Shown: positions 52,480-64,000 of the stretch, piece after piece | Layout of the letters: every line of letters starts with the position of its first letter | Numbering within the stretch: the first letter of the stretch is position 1 | Source: Meconema thalassinum | Taxonomy: Eukaryota; Arthropoda; Insecta; Orthoptera; Tettigoniidae | Length of the DNA stretch: 64,000 bases | NCBI GenBank assembly: GCA_946902985.2 | Contig: OX336397.1 | Span: 154,187,890-154,251,889 of the forward strand | Direction of reading: 5' to 3' | The notes under the pieces: model-generated | Seen by the model: the letters and a program-made list of their open reading frames with translations, nothing else | What the model was told of the DNA's origin: nothing | Databases searched by the model: none | Made by a program: the position numbers and the translations under genes

Positions 52480-53450
52480 GTTGCTTAGTTTAGGGGCTGC
52501 GACAATGCGGTCATGTAGCCCCGTGTACTTTAGGTGTGTGTAGAATCTGTCTGATAACCGGTGTTAATCGTGATGGCTGTATTAGTGTGTGTTAGCTGTG
52601 ATTCAGGTAAGGACTGCAGACGATTAACTTTTTCAAGTACACCGACATAAAAATCGAAACACTACGAATCTCAGACAAAACGCAATGTTTGTCCGTTTCA
52701 TACCTGGCATAAATTGAATGTTGTAACATTGCAGCGACATGGCAATGTGTCGTGAATTAAACATGAGTTAATTAGCTCATTTGAGAATTTTCAGCGCAAT
52801 AATATTGATAAACATTGTTGATCGTGACAATCACAACACTAATGTTACAGTTTCCCGCCCTTGGACAAGAATAACCACAAACGGCTGTATAAAGGTTTAT
52901 TGCTATGAATTCTCGTGTCGCGTATTTTTGGGGACATTACGGCTTGTCTACAATATTCGTAATCATAGAGTGTTACAGTACGATACATTCCAGGTTTCGA
53001 CATTTCCAAATTCGTGTTTTTGCACTGTCGTGATTGTCTTCATCAATAATGTTTTTCAAATATTGTACTAATTAAGGTAATTCACTTATGATACATTGCC
53101 ATATTGTTGTGATGCCATAGTATTTGGTTAATACCAGGTTTGGAACGGTCATAATTGTGTTTAGTCTGAAATTCGTAGTGTTTCGCTTTTATTGCCGGTG
53201 AGTGTATTTCCTATTTGCCACCAAATGCTACCATCCACGATACCTAGCTGCAGACGTCGCTACTAAATGCACAAGTGTACTTAGTGGAAGGTTCTTTTAC
53301 ATGGGACCGCCGGCTTTACTTCCCCTCAGAAGGAAGGCATACTGAGGAATTTTAAACGCTCCTAAAAATCCGTCGACTTCGGCCGGGTTTGAACCCGCGA
53401 TCTTGGGCATAGAAGCTCAGCATGCTAGCAACTACGACACTGTCACTGAC
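52480..53450 (-). repeat. SINE-B, minus strand, split by a mariner-type MITE
   Basis: The tail part (52480-52639) has TTTAGGGGCTGCGACAATGC and GATAACCGGTGTTAA. The head part (53205-53450) has AAATGCTACCATCCACGATA and GGGTTTGAACCCGCGATCTT. Together they make one full SINE-B. Confidence 0.85.
52640..53204. mobile_element. Tc1/mariner-type MITE inserted at TA
   Basis: The left end CACCGACATAAAAATCGAAA and, inverted, the right end CACTCACCGGCAATAAAAGC continue into a shared GAAACACTACGAAT. TA lies on each side (52638-52639, 53205-53206). It is about 565 bp long and has no transposase. The 96-codon frame at 52781-53071 is unrecognised. Confidence 0.8.
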
Positions 53451-53811
53451 TCTTATTGTTAACATAAACCAGGAAGGATTTCTGTACTAAGCGTAACTCA
53501 ACTTATTTTCTTATCACGTGTCGACTAATCAATTAATCGATTCTTTGGTTAGTCGATTAATCTAATATTCGGTTAGTCGATTAGTCATTTTCGATTTATT
53601 TCAAGTTATTCGATAATCGGTTTTACCAGTTCTACTCCATAGCGCTCTGCAGGTTACATTACGCCTGGTTCGCAGAAACACAGTCGTGTGACGTCAGCTA
53701 GCCTACTGCGAACCTCTTTGTGTTCGCAACAAAAGTCGCCAGGGGTCTCCACTAGAGGAATCTGGTTACGGTAACGTTATATGCAACAGCATCACCACCC
53801 CACTGCTTGCG
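53451..53811. other. Unassigned interval
   Basis: Short ATCGATTAAT-type direct repeats (GTCGATTAATC, 53520-53600) are present. No gene seen. Confidence 0.4.
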
Positions 53812-54165
53812 TCGTTATCGTCTCGGACTACCAACCCCAAGTTTGCAGGTTCGCTCCTGGCCAAGGTAAGTGATTTTTGAAAGTCGACAAAAATCACAGC
53901 ACGCATGTTATACGTTGTTGGTATGTTAAATAACCCATTTGAATTCAGTAGGCCGTGTTCATAATGGCAAAATTAGTCTCGGGATTTTCTGCCAAAAGTT
54001 CCTCATTTCTCTACTAGAAAGCGCTATAGTGTCAAGGAGATTAGATATCTATTCCCCTTGACTTTCATAGTGCACCAAGGAACAACAAAATCCGACATGC
54101 AAGTTGCCCTCTGGGCGTCAAATAGCAAAGCTTGCACCCGGCATCCGAGGCCATACGATATTATT
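53812..54165 (+). repeat. SINE-D, plus strand, head truncated
   Basis: Begins within the tRNA-like head (CGTCTCGGACTACCAACCCC) and matches 43730-44075, including CATTTGAATTCAGTAGGCCG and CTCTACTAGAAAGCGCTATA. Confidence 0.8.
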
Positions 54166-54944
54166 TTTAACCGACCCACTCAAAGTGTAGGCCTATGCCT
54201 TCTGGTTTTCACCGCCTGCGCCATCGCGCTCAGCTAACCTGGTTGGTACAATCAGTGTTTTAAAAACAATAGCAAATCGCATTCTCTAATAATACTGACT
54301 AGTGGGCCCGTGCGAGCTTTCGCAACGTGAATGTAAGTGTATGGGGTAGTAGGGAAGAATGCGGGAGAACGAAGTTTTAAATATTGAAGAAATGTATTTA
54401 TTGTTGTTTAACGGAATACGTACATGAGAAGATCACAAAGAATTATGTAGAACAGTGTCTTGTACTTGTCACAGCACCTCTTTGTAGACGATATTCGATG
54501 TTACAACGAATTCATCGGTTATTGTTTGCTCGGGAGTTTCTTCTACAGCAATTTTTTACATTTGCAAAGGATTGAACCCTAGATAAAGTCTTGGCGAGAC
54601 CACACCGGAGCCATCTACTGAGAGACTCCTCAGCTAGCAGTACGCCGCGCTCCCGCCAGATGGCTGCCGCCGCCGCGCTGCCCTGCGCTCTAGCGGCAGG
54701 CTCGCCAGGTTACGGTGCTCCCATAATAAATGTACATTTTAAGGTATTTATTTAATTGTGAGGCATTTAAAGAGGAAGTGAGTGCGTTTCGGGCACACAT
54801 GGGGTTACGCGGAACCTGTAGGAACCCCATATGTGTAGGTTGGTGTTAACAGGACCTTATTTTCGGTACAATACCGGAATGGGACCTTAGCAGAATAATA
54901 TAGGGAGGGTAATAATAATAACAATTTATTTTTTCATTGTCGAG
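54166..54944. other. Unassigned interval with a GC-rich segment
   Basis: A GC-rich stretch at 54590-54720 contrasts with the AT-rich surroundings. A 63-codon frame at 54384-54575 is unrecognised. No repeat ends found. Confidence 0.35.
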
Positions 54945-55167
54945 TTTAGTGTGCAAGCCTCTGTTTGTGAACAAGTCCCTATTAGCAGTTAGCACTGTGG
55001 TCTCCTCTGCTTCTACACCTCACACATTGAAATCGTTAAACACTGAATCTAATGATCACCTCCTAGGTCTACCTCTGCCTCTCTTACCCTCTACTGCAGA
55101 ACTCATTAACCTCTTCACATAACCCCACCATATGAGTCGGCTCATACGAACAGCGGTTTCATTTCTA
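54945..55167 (-). pseudogene. LINE 3'-terminal fragment, minus strand
   Basis: The reverse complement matches 8690-8910 (TGTTCGTATGAGCCGACTCA; GTAGAGGGTAAGAGAGGCAG; ACAGTGCTAACTGCTAATAG). Confidence 0.7.
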
Positions 55168-56450
55168 GCGGCTTCGGTGGCGTAGTGGGTAGCATGCTGA
55201 ACTGCTGTGCCCAAGATCACGAGTTCAAACCCAGCCGAAGTCGTCGGATTTTTTAAGAGCGTTAAAATCCTTCAGTAGGCCTTCCTTTGGAGGGGAAGTA
55301 AAGCCAGCGGTCCCATGTCATAGATTCATGGCATGTAAAAGATCCTTCCAATAATTATACTTGTGTGAAGCTAAATTATACAGCCGCCAAAATTAGATGC
55401 CGGAATAATATCCTGCAGAAGCTTTGTGGAACTACTTGGGGAGCTTCTGCTACAACTCTGAGGTGTTCTGCATTAGGTCTTGTCTTCTCCGCTGCGGAAT
55501 ATTGTGCTCCAGTTTGGCTGAACAGCCCCCATGTAAAGATAATTGATACCCAACTCAATAACACCATGAGACTGATCAGTGGCCTTGTTAGATCTACGCC
55601 CACTTATTGGCTTCCTGTTCTCAACATCATGCCTCCTGATCTACGCAGGAAAGCTGCCCTGATCCGAGAGTATAAGAAAATGATGAGTAATCCAGCTCTT
55701 CCTATTCACTGCGACATCCCTGATCTGAATAGAAACCGACTGAAATCTACACATCCACCCATAAAATACGCTAGAGATCTCACAGGCAACAATTTTAAGC
55801 CGAATATCCAATGGAGAAATGAATGGAGCACCAACATCAACCTCGAAGCTTGGAGCGATTTAATTGGAGATAGCGCTGCACCCGGTTTTGACCTGCCAAG
55901 AGGAACGTGGACTGCCCTCAATAGGATCCGGACTAACCATGGGGTCTGTGCTGAATCACTCTTCAAATGGGGTAAAATTCCTTCTCCCCAATGTGACTGC
56001 GGTGCTCCTTCACAGTCAGTTCACCACATTGTTCACGAATGCCATAGAAGAGCATATCAGGGTGATCGGTCTGACTTCCTGTTGGCAAAACCTACAGCAT
56101 TGCAATGGATACAGAATTTAGATTTGAAGATATGAGCCTGCCTTGTCATGTGTCCCTGTAAATATGTACATATCAATGTTTATGTGTGTATATATTTATC
56201 TTGCATGCTTGTTGTCTGTATGTCATACGATAAATAATAGGTTAGATTTCGTTGTAACGCTCTATCAAAGTTCCAACGTTCACCATTAGGTGTCAGTGAC
56301 ATCAGGTAATGAAAGTTGAAACTACTGTACCTTAAATTGAACGGAACGTGTAACTCACCCTATGGGTGTCCGCTTGAAGCAGCCACAGCCTCTGGCGAGC
56401 CGAACATGTCCTTGGACACTCCTGGCACTAAAAACCATACGCTAAATAAA
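55168..56450 (+). repeat. SINE-A, split by a LINE insertion
   Basis: The head and first half are at 55168-55373 (GGCTTCGGTGGCGTAGTGGG; AAAGCCAGCGGTCCCATG). The second half is at about 56236-56450 (GTAACGCTCTATCAAAGTTC; GGCGAGCCGAACATGTCC; CCATACGCTAAATAAATAA). Confidence 0.85.
55374..56235 (+). pseudogene. LINE 3' fragment, 5'-truncated, inside SINE-A
   Basis: An open frame of about 250 codons to TGA 56133 encodes CRNNILQKLCGTTWGAS, FSAAEYCAPVWLNS, MPPDLRRKAALIREY and a cysteine cluster CDCGAPSQSVHHIVHECH. It is the same LINE family as 30702-31560 but without stops. The 3' UTR ends CATACGATAAATAATA. The computed ATG at 55365 falls in the SINE, so the fragment is a 5'-truncated insertion and not a gene. 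Confidence 0.85.
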
Positions 56451-56486
56451 TAATGATAATTTCTAGCATAGCCTTTATCTCTTCAT

Positions 56487-56548
56487 TACGAGGGCCGATA
56501 GCCTAGATGTTAGGCCCCTTAAAACAACAATTATCATCATCATCATCT
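56487..56548 (-). repeat. Fragment of the 690-bp repeat
   Basis: GGGCCGATAGCCTAGATGTT and AGGCCCCTTAAAACAACAAT followed by ATC repeats are the reverse of the repeat start at 56908. Confidence 0.7.
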
Positions 56549-56907
56549 TCATTACGAGTACCTTCCTACCACTGCTCCCATCTATTTGTCGCAGCTACCC
56601 TCATACAGTTACCTGTAGCTTATGTATCAGCTTTCGCTTCCATACAGCAAGGTTGGTCTAATTGCTGAGTTTTGTCGCTACACTAACTTATTTCTTGAAG
56701 AATACTGTATACCGCAACTGATGAGAACTCACTGCATTGGCTTTTCTTCACCTTGACTCCATTTCCTTCCCCATGCTGTGACCATCCTGAGAGAATACAC
56801 AGCCTAAGTACTTAAAATGGTCCACCTGCTCCTACCTGTGTTTCTTCCCTAGAATCCCTACCAACATCATCTTTGTTTTTGAGATGCTACATTTCTGTAC
56901 CAGATTA
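56549..56907. other. Unassigned interval, possible LINE remnant
   Basis: Words such as CATACAGCAAGGTTGGTCTA and CAGCCTAAGTACTTAAAATG resemble the minus strand of RTE-type LINE tails, but no frame is long enough to judge. Confidence 0.35.
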
Positions 56908-57598
56908 ATGATGATGATGATTGTTGTTTTAAGGGGCCTAACATCTAGGTTATCGGCCCCCAATGGTTTGGGTGACAGTGAAATATGAGAGGAGAATGAA
57001 AACTAAAACTAATACTAACTAAAAGAAGAAATGGAAAACAAATAAAGGACAAGGTAAATAAAGGACAGGAAGAAAAGAAATGCCCTCAACCCTTGAAGCA
57101 TGAGAATTGAGGGACTCGTAAGGAAGGAGAGCCATGAAAGGCAAATAGGTCCGCCCCAAAGTCAGTGGAAAAAAGGGGGAAAACGGACCCAGCTCAGGAA
57201 TCCCTTTGGGTCGCCAACTCCCAAAGTCACCAGCCGTGAGGTGCTGAGGGTGTAACACTATCCAGGGTGCACCAGAAGTGGTGGGGCTACACACACCCTG
57301 CCTTTTTGAGGGCCTCGTGCAGAAGGCAGGAGATAACATGAAAATAAAAAGAAGGCTGACCCCTCGCAGAAGGAGGGTATCAGGAAAGATGAGACAAGGG
57401 CCAATTCAGGCGGGAAATGAAGAGATTCCCTAGGCCTCGGATATCCTAATACCGTCAGGTTCAGAAGAGAACAAGAGTTGGCCAAGAGAGGTGACAGGAA
57501 TGAAGACGGAGAGGAGCCCAGAACTAGTAAGTGGAATCAATGCCGGACTCAGCTGGGTCGCTAACCCACGTCCCACTAGATGTGAGCCCCTGGGGGGC
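56908..57598. repeat. 690-bp dispersed repeat, copy 2
   Basis: Same order of segments as 50866-51556, from the GAT microsatellite and AAGGGGCCTAACATCTAGG to TGTGAGCCCCTGGGGGGC, with a 50-bp interruption near 57420-57460. Confidence 0.75.
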
Positions 57599-60500
57599 AA
57601 GATTAATGAGATCAGTAAGCTAACATGAGAAGCAGAACCTGTGCTAATGAGTATAACGGTATGGCTGAGTTCCGTCTTCCTCTGAATCAACCCACCTTAC
57701 TGTACTTTCCAGCGCACTGTTACCAACCGTAGAGACCTTTCACTTATTTCGATTCCCGTAAACGAAGCGGCCTCGATAAGTCTCGGAGAACGTACAAACC
57801 ACGACAGTAGCTAGACCGGTGGTGTGCTCCCAAGCATGACCATTCACCCTGGAGGTCCACGTTTAGTTCCGAGCTCTGCCAATTCCACCTCCAATTGCGA
57901 ATACAGACACGACAATGACATATTGAACCCTTCAGAATAGCAGTGTTTTATGCAAGAATCTTTGATCAAGGGGTCGCGTTCAGTTCATAGTGTGGTGTTT
58001 ACGTCCGCCAAACTACGTGCTTTTCTGAGGCAAGGGTTATAGGATGAAAACTATAACTAAGAAAGAAAGGAGACAAAACGTAAGATAATAACAAGATTTA
58101 ATAACTAATTTGTGCATAAAAGAATAAAACCAACAATAATAAAAAATCCTCCCTGAATTTTTCCCCTGACAGGAATATTTATCACTTTGAGGAGTCAGAT
58201 GGATCTCCCCTTTTCTAATAAAATGTGGATCCAAGTTCCACTACCTTGCATATGAATTTATGTTCGCGTGATGACTATCTACGAGAAATGAGTACTTGGA
58301 TGATCGTTCGTTCACAACGGGTTAACAGCCACAGTGCTCACGAACAATCATCTCGTAAATCAACGTTTATGGATATGGGCATAACATTAATAAAAATCCT
58401 TAAATCTAACTCTGACACACATATTACAACTCTACTATTTACAGGCATCTCTCTGAGACCCTTATTAGTGTGGTGACACACTTAACCAAATGAGCTGCCA
58501 CAATGGCCAGATACTCAACAACAAGGAAAAACAGCGCCGCACGTGACTCACGGGTCACTGACATGGAAAATAAACATAGAATAAACCAACAACAACAAAC
58601 AACCTGAGTGGTTAAGATTACTTTATATTAACAAAATTGCATGTTAAGGAAACGCTTCGAAGATTATCGTGTTTCGTAGGCAACTCCCATTTATTTAAAC
58701 AATTTTACCATTGATCAGTTTCTCACATTTATATTTATTTTCAAGTAATTGGGAGCCAGACGTGCACTCCACTAATGATGAGCTTGCTTGCGAAACTCAG
58801 CCAGCCCTTGTGACCACAACTCACCCTTTCCACAATACCAGTCATGTCCCCCTTCCAGTGTATATAAATAGCCGACCAGCTGGACTGTTATCTCAAGGAA
58901 TCAACAGCAACTAACATCTCCTCCAACTCAACATACGGTCAGACAATAATCACATATCCATAATTGTCCTCGCAAGGATACAATATGAATCTGGTACCAA
59001 GTTGACAGAAATCAGTCTCTGCTGAAATTCCCGCTTGTAATACCACAACATATACTCACAATCCACACATCTGGGACTGACATAACGCCTTTCACACGGG
59101 TCTGCTGAATTAGAGCTCGCAAACATTTAACACAACATTTAAAACTTACGGTAGAGCTGAATACTCTTCGTCACAAACTACATTGCTCCAAAGGCAATAA
59201 TCACACTGAATCTGATCAATAATAAATCTCAACAAAATTTAATTACCCTCCAATCTACTATATAATTATATTAATTCAGTCCTACTTCTGAAACACGACA
59301 TATCTCCGAGAGACGTTTTTAACCGCACTTCGTAACCTAGGCGAACACGGCCGTTCACATAGCTACGTTAGTTAACACAACACAAAGAAAAGAACCTTCC
59401 ATCACTTACAATTGTGCGAGCTGCTTCCAAACAAAAGTGTGTCAGATCAAAACTAAATATACTACATTAATCACACAAGCAAAGTATTTACAAAAAATAT
59501 GTCCCATAAACCATAAGTTAATTTTACAAATAATAAATAATATTATTTTGTACTCATCTCTTTTGTAGTCACCCGTCAAAGAACATCAGACGCCATTCCC
59601 CAACTGGATGGTTCTTTATCTCATATCAGCCATCTGGACGGAGTGTTGAGAATTCCAAACTTCCTCTGCATTCATCGATGTCATCCTTGCGCTGATACAA
59701 AAATTAGGTTATTATACACTTTATGTCTGACTACTAAATTCGCTTGTTCAGGTACTAAATTCCCTGTCACTGTTCGTTGGCGAATTATCGACGATACTGT
59801 CCCTATAACTATAGTACTATGACTATCTATCACTGAATTTAACACTTTGCAATGAATATCTTGTGTCCTCGACACACAAAATACAAGTCTATCTCCTCAG
59901 ACGAACAGAATCAAAGTCCTGTGTCCTCGACACACGGAAATAAAGTCTACGTCCTCAGACGAACAGAATAATAATCAGTCTACGTCCGTAGACGCACAGA
60001 ATAGTAATAATGTCTTGGCTCTTCGACACACTTATAAATGAACTGGCCCTTGGGTCTAGATGGAGGGGGATTTTATGTAAAAATTTCTCGAAATAATTGT
60101 GATACAGGAATGAAATAAATATCACTGAACTCGTAAATTTGCACAGGTCAAGAATATGCCCATCTATCCTAGAATCGATCGTAGAGATTTTGTCTAGGCG
60201 ATTTCCCGCGTGAATGCTAGCCGCCGCGTACCCCAGCCGGAGTTGGCGCGCAAGTAGGCATTCTCTTCTCATTGGTTCTCCATTTTCTGTAATTTGGCGG
60301 TTTCTAGTAGATCTTGGCGTCTTGGGAGTGTCTATTTTCTTCATCAGCCATTCACGTTACTGCATCATATTTCTTCTAGGCGCGAATAACACAATGAACA
60401 TACCAGAACCATGTCTCACCGCGCGTCGCTTCTAAAATTGAGGTAGCCACACCTGTCCTTATGATACATCGCTCTGCTATTTCTTTTCATAGCTCAAGTA

Positions 60501-60960
60501 TTTAGCCTTTTGTTAAACTGTCGCAGGTATGTCCCTACTGTCTCCAACAAATGCTTGAAATTTCCTCATCGCTGTCTGGCTACTTTCATGATGCTGGTTG
60601 AAATATTTATTAATTGAAGAAATAAAAAGTAGAATCATTTAACCAACATAGGGTAAAGGGTTCACAACTCTCCCACTCACAAAATTTCGAACTTAGGAAT
60701 AAAGTCGACAATTTTACAGTACTTCCGTAGGCCAATTTGTTTTATTTCCAGAATCACCCCTTTTTCTTACTTGGTCTAGGCGCTCCTGTCTTCAATGGCA
60801 TTTACTGGTTTTCATATCCTGCTTGTCTCTTCCCCTTCCACTCTTGCGTGACGCTCTGATGCCTGCGGCAACACCTTGCTCGCCTTGTTGATGATTGTCA
60901 ACAACAATTTTACTTCCTCCTTCATCACGTGCCGTACTCAACTGCTCCCCGTTGATTTTG
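57599..60960. other. Unassigned 3.3-kb interval, probably including the 3' end of the Gypsy element
   Basis: No recognised gene. A TATA-like TGTATATAAATAGCC is at 58858-58872. At 59870-60030 short hairpin-forming motifs recur (TGTGTCCTCGACACA, CTACGTCCGTAG). A retroelement 3' LTR and polypurine tract would be expected left of 61008; GAAGGAGGAAG on the minus strand near 60910-60925 is one candidate tract, but I could not fix LTR ends. Confidence 0.4.
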
Positions 60961-61007
60961 TTGATAGTAGGACGTCCGTATATTCAAACAGCGTCATTAT
61001 TTCGGCG

Positions 61008-61850
61008 CTACCATGGTTCACTTCGACGATATTTTTTTAGGTTGGCTGCGTTGTAAACTGACATTGTTCCTGTGCTCAATTCTTTCACTCTGTAAGCATT
61101 ATTTCCAAGGTTTCTTACGATAGAATAGGGTCCTATGAATTTCTCGCAGAATTTACTAAAGATTTTCTTTTCTGGGTCCGATGTAGCAGGTCGTTTTACC
61201 AAAACGAGCTGGTTGACTTCAAGATCACCGTGGAACCTCTTATTTCTTACTCGCCGTAATCTGCGGTCTGCTTGTTTCCTCATGTATGCTCTCGTTCTTT
61301 CAATTCGCAGGTCTGGTGCTATCATGGGATCTTGTGGACAGTTAATGATGCTTTTCCACGTTCTTACTGGATACTCGTTCTTGTGTAGGACCATGGGGAT
61401 TTGTCCTGTTGACTCGTGCCTGGTAGAATTCATGCATGTCTCTACATCCTTAATTTTATCGACCCATTTGTGGTGTTCGTTCGGAATGAAGATTCTCAAA
61501 TATGAAGTTACACATTTAATTACTCTCTCGCTTGGATTTGCTTGGGCATGTCGGATACTGCTTAAAACATGTTTTATACCCATGTCTTCCATTCCTTTCT
61601 TGAATTCGGCGCTTGTGAAATAACTGCCGTGATCTGATAATATAAACTCTGGTTTTCCAAGGGTTGGAATAACTCTATTTCGAATGCGACTGAGTACCTG
61701 CTTCGATGTTGTTTTCTGAATAGGGCATAGTACTACAAACTTAGAAAATACATCAATGCACACTAGCAAATGACGGCAACCTCTCCTTCCCTTCAGAATT
61801 GGACCAAGACAGTCCATCGCCAGCAGCTCACATGGTTTCTGAGGTAGCAA
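61008..61850 (-). pseudogene. pol: Ty3/Gypsy integrase catalytic domain and C-terminus
   Basis: 280 codons on the minus strand. The DDE integrase residues are visible: D in LLAMDCLGP, D in FILSDHGSYF and E in QANPSERVIK. The C-terminal part (LVKRPATSDPEK, KFIGPYSIV, YRVKEL) resembles the Gypsy GPY/F module. It is offset in phase from the upstream zinc domain (61828-62205), so a frameshift near 61850 breaks pol. Confidence 0.85.
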
Positions 61851-62205
61851 TGGTTCTAGGATATTGCCTCAGTAAATAATTATTTGGCTTTGTTCTCTGA
61901 CACGGGTCACAAGTTGTAATGACGTCACATATAGTTGTTCTCATACGTGGCCATGTAAATGTCTCTCCTATTGTCGCTTCGCACTTGTCTAAGCCCACGT
62001 GACCGTAACTTTCGTGCGTATGCCATGTCAATCCTCGTTGTAACGATGCAGGTACTAATATGCGTAACTTGGTGTGGTCATTATCTACCCATTTGTGCAG
62101 CAAATTGTTGACATAAACATATCTTCCTTCTTTGGCTTTCGCTTCTCGAAATGCAGGTGTTCCTGTAGGTAGTTGCTTTTTGAAGTATTTAATTAATAGC
62201 ATCAT
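61828..62205 (-). pseudogene. pol: Ty3/Gypsy integrase zinc-binding (HHCC) domain
   Basis: The frame contains H-x3-H in WHTHESYGH and CDPCQRTK, the HHCC module ahead of the integrase core. It lies in the same phase as RT-RNase H and is separated from it by a single stop codon at about 62236. Confidence 0.85.
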
Positions 62206-62235
62206 CCATGGTTCCGCTTCCTGTTCTCGCTGTAT

Positions 62236-63999
62236 CTAGCGTAACTCCTCCAAGAATTCCCGGTCCTTCGGTGTTAACTCCAAGTGTTGTACCATCGCTG
62301 TTTCTTCATTATCAGGCTCTGGGTTCCTGCTGAGTGCATCCGGTATCACGTTCATCTTCCCTGGACAATGTTCAATTTCAATGCTGAACTGCTGAATGTA
62401 TATAGACCAACGTGTCACACGTTCGCTTGCCATTGACGTCTTAAACAGGAATGTTAGTGCCTTGTGGTCAGTCCTGACAACAATAGGGTAACCATATATT
62501 ATTCGTTTCCATTGTTGGAGCGCATGAAGGATGGCCAACAATTCTAGCTCGGTTACAGTATAATTTCGCTCGTGCTTACGCAATTTTCGGCTGACAAATG
62601 CCAAATATGTTTTGTGCTGCAGGTTAGCTGGATCCTCTTGGTAGAGCATAGCACCTATCCCAATTAGTGAAGCATCCGCTTGGATTATAAATTTGTGCTT
62701 GAAATCTGGATATCCTAATTTAATGCAGTTTTCCAATAGCTGTTTTGTTGCTTGGAATGCCTTCTCACATTCCGCGTTCCATGACCATTTGTTATTTTTC
62801 TTTAACATTTCTTGCATTGGAGCTACAGTCTCCGTATAACCTGGACAGTTTTCTTTAAAGAATCCCGTTACGCCTAAGAAAGCCCGAATGTGCTTGACTC
62901 TCGTTGGTGTAGGGAAATTCTTTATCGCTTCATTCTTAGCTGGGTTTGGCTTCACTCCCTCCTTGTCAATGACGTGACCCAAATATAAGATCTCGCTCTT
63001 GAAGAAATGCGATTTCTTCATGTTTACTTTGAAATTCGATGTATTCAAGTTGCCCAATACTTTATCTAAATTTTTCATGTGAGTTTCAATGTTGTCGGAT
63101 GCCAACAGAATGTCGTCAATGTATCGCACCGTCATCTCCTTTACTTCCTCGGTTAGGTTCCGGTCCAGTGCTCGGATTAAAGCACAGCCCGCTGTTTTGA
63201 CTCCAAAAGGCATTCTGACGAAACAATATGTCTGGTTATCGAATAAGAAGCCAGTTAGAAGCTGTGACTTCTCATCCAATTCAAGATGGTGGAACGAGCT
63301 CGTCAGATCGACTGATGAATAAATGCTCTTGTTTTTAAAGCCTTTTAATACGTCTCTGATAATTGGCGCTCTGTCATACTCAGGAAAAATGAGTCTCATG
63401 TTGAGATTTCTGGCATCTAAACAAAGTCTAATAGATCCATTTGGTTTTGTGACTGCCAAAATCGCGTTTAGATAAGGTGTAGGTGTCTTCCTTATCACTC
63501 CAGCTTCTAACATTTCATCTATAATGATTTTAACTTGACCACGATACTTTTCAGGAATTGGGTACAATCTGCTTTTGAAAGGTGACCAGTCCTCGACTTG
63601 CATAGAGTACTTGAAATTTAAATTTTTTCCAGGTACTGTATCAAATACTGTTTTGTGCTTCCTTAAAATCTCTTCCAACTGTTTTCTGTGTTCATCCCCA
63701 AGTTGAATGTCATTGAGCCGCTCCTGTAGTAACTCTTCAAATTGTGCATCACTGTCATCTCCTTCTGTTAATAAAGACCATATCTCCTGGGATTCTATCT
63801 CCTCATCTAGTTCCACAACAGCCCCTTCTACGATGTTATCTTCTGCCTTTCGTACCTCCTCTTCCGTCTCTTCTGATATTGCTTCCAATGCCCAAGAATC
63901 TACATTTCTTCCGGTAGTGATTTCATCCATATGCAATCCCACGTTTTTCAGCTGGTCATATTCTCTAAAACTGACTGTATTCTTGTGTAAATCTATCAC
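62236..63999 (-). pseudogene. pol: Ty3/Gypsy reverse transcriptase and RNase H, 5' end beyond the window
   Basis: 587 codons on the minus strand with an open 5' edge. RT motifs are RLYPIPEKYR, AVTKPNGSIRLCLDAR, SVDLTSSFHHLEL, RMPFGVKTAG and the catalytic YIDDILLAS. RNase H follows with FIIQADASLIGIGA, VTELELLAILHAL and VRTDHKALTFL. The order RT, RNase H, integrase is that of Ty3/Gypsy. A protease is not visible in the part present. The N-terminal 120 residues are acidic and without a recognised motif. In-frame stop at the end and frameshift downstream show that this copy is inactive, although RT-RNase H itself is intact. Confidence 0.9.
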
Positions 64000-64000
64000 T

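Noticed and set aside
52781..53071. A 96-codon gene
   Set aside because: It lies wholly inside a MITE and has no known domain.
55365..56135. An intact 256-codon gene
   Set aside because: The first methionine is in the surrounding SINE; the rest is a 5'-truncated LINE tail.
56711..56740. A second hammerhead (CTGATGAG near 56711)
   Set aside because: No following GAAA after a stem and no cleavage triplet at the right spacing.

Overview
The window looks like repeat-dominated DNA from a large insect genome. I find no conventional host gene. Almost everything I can name is a mobile element: decayed non-LTR retrotransposons, tRNA-headed SINEs, hAT-type elements with 8-bp target duplications, a Tc1/mariner-type MITE, foldback elements, a Ty3/Gypsy pol region and a giant palindromic Polinton/Maverick derivative. 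The insect motif TTAGG occurs inside the Polinton. The species is not identifiable from sequence alone; the size and nesting of the repeats suggest a large-genome order such as Orthoptera or another polyneopteran (inference).

Layout. 1-9.2 kb: SINEs, a non-LTR element on the minus strand split by a hairpin-ended element, a LINE 3' end, two hAT MITEs, and two LINE fragments. 9230-30693 is one 21.5-kb nested block with hAT-like ends (CAGTGGCGTAGCCA) and an 8-bp duplication. It interrupts a LINE whose reading frame resumes in phase at 30702. Inside it are SINEs, an array of about seven 293-bp repeats (11.6-13.9 kb), and the Polinton at 15669-29982.

The Polinton has AG...CT termini and a 6-bp duplication (GGTATT). 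It is an almost perfect palindrome: two arms of about 7.1 kb around a 34-bp loop at 22808-22841. Each arm carries a small four-exon gene, an inhibitor-of-apoptosis homologue (BIR/BIR/RING, with a frame break in the first BIR), a small hypothetical protein and two FLYWCH-type proteins. None of the expected core genes (protein-primed DNA polymerase, integrase, ATPase, protease, capsid) is present, so it appears to be a fold-back deletion derivative of one end of a larger element.

31-40 kb: LINE 3' end, a foldback element, RTE-like fragments with a full-length SINE, and a second hairpin-ended element (34975-40012). That element has been invaded by a 4-kb array (35416-39387) of 253-bp units in two opposite orientations. 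Each full unit contains a 72-nt type III hammerhead ribozyme fold, preceded by a TATA-like box. This is the most interesting RNA feature of the window and resembles retrozymes and ribozyme-bearing satellite DNAs.

40-57.6 kb is a patchwork of SINEs, MITEs nested in SINEs, RTE-like RT remnants and a 690-bp repeat present twice. 57.6-60.9 kb is mostly unassigned. 61008-63999 is a decayed Ty3/Gypsy pol on the minus strand (RT, RNase H, integrase) that runs off the window.
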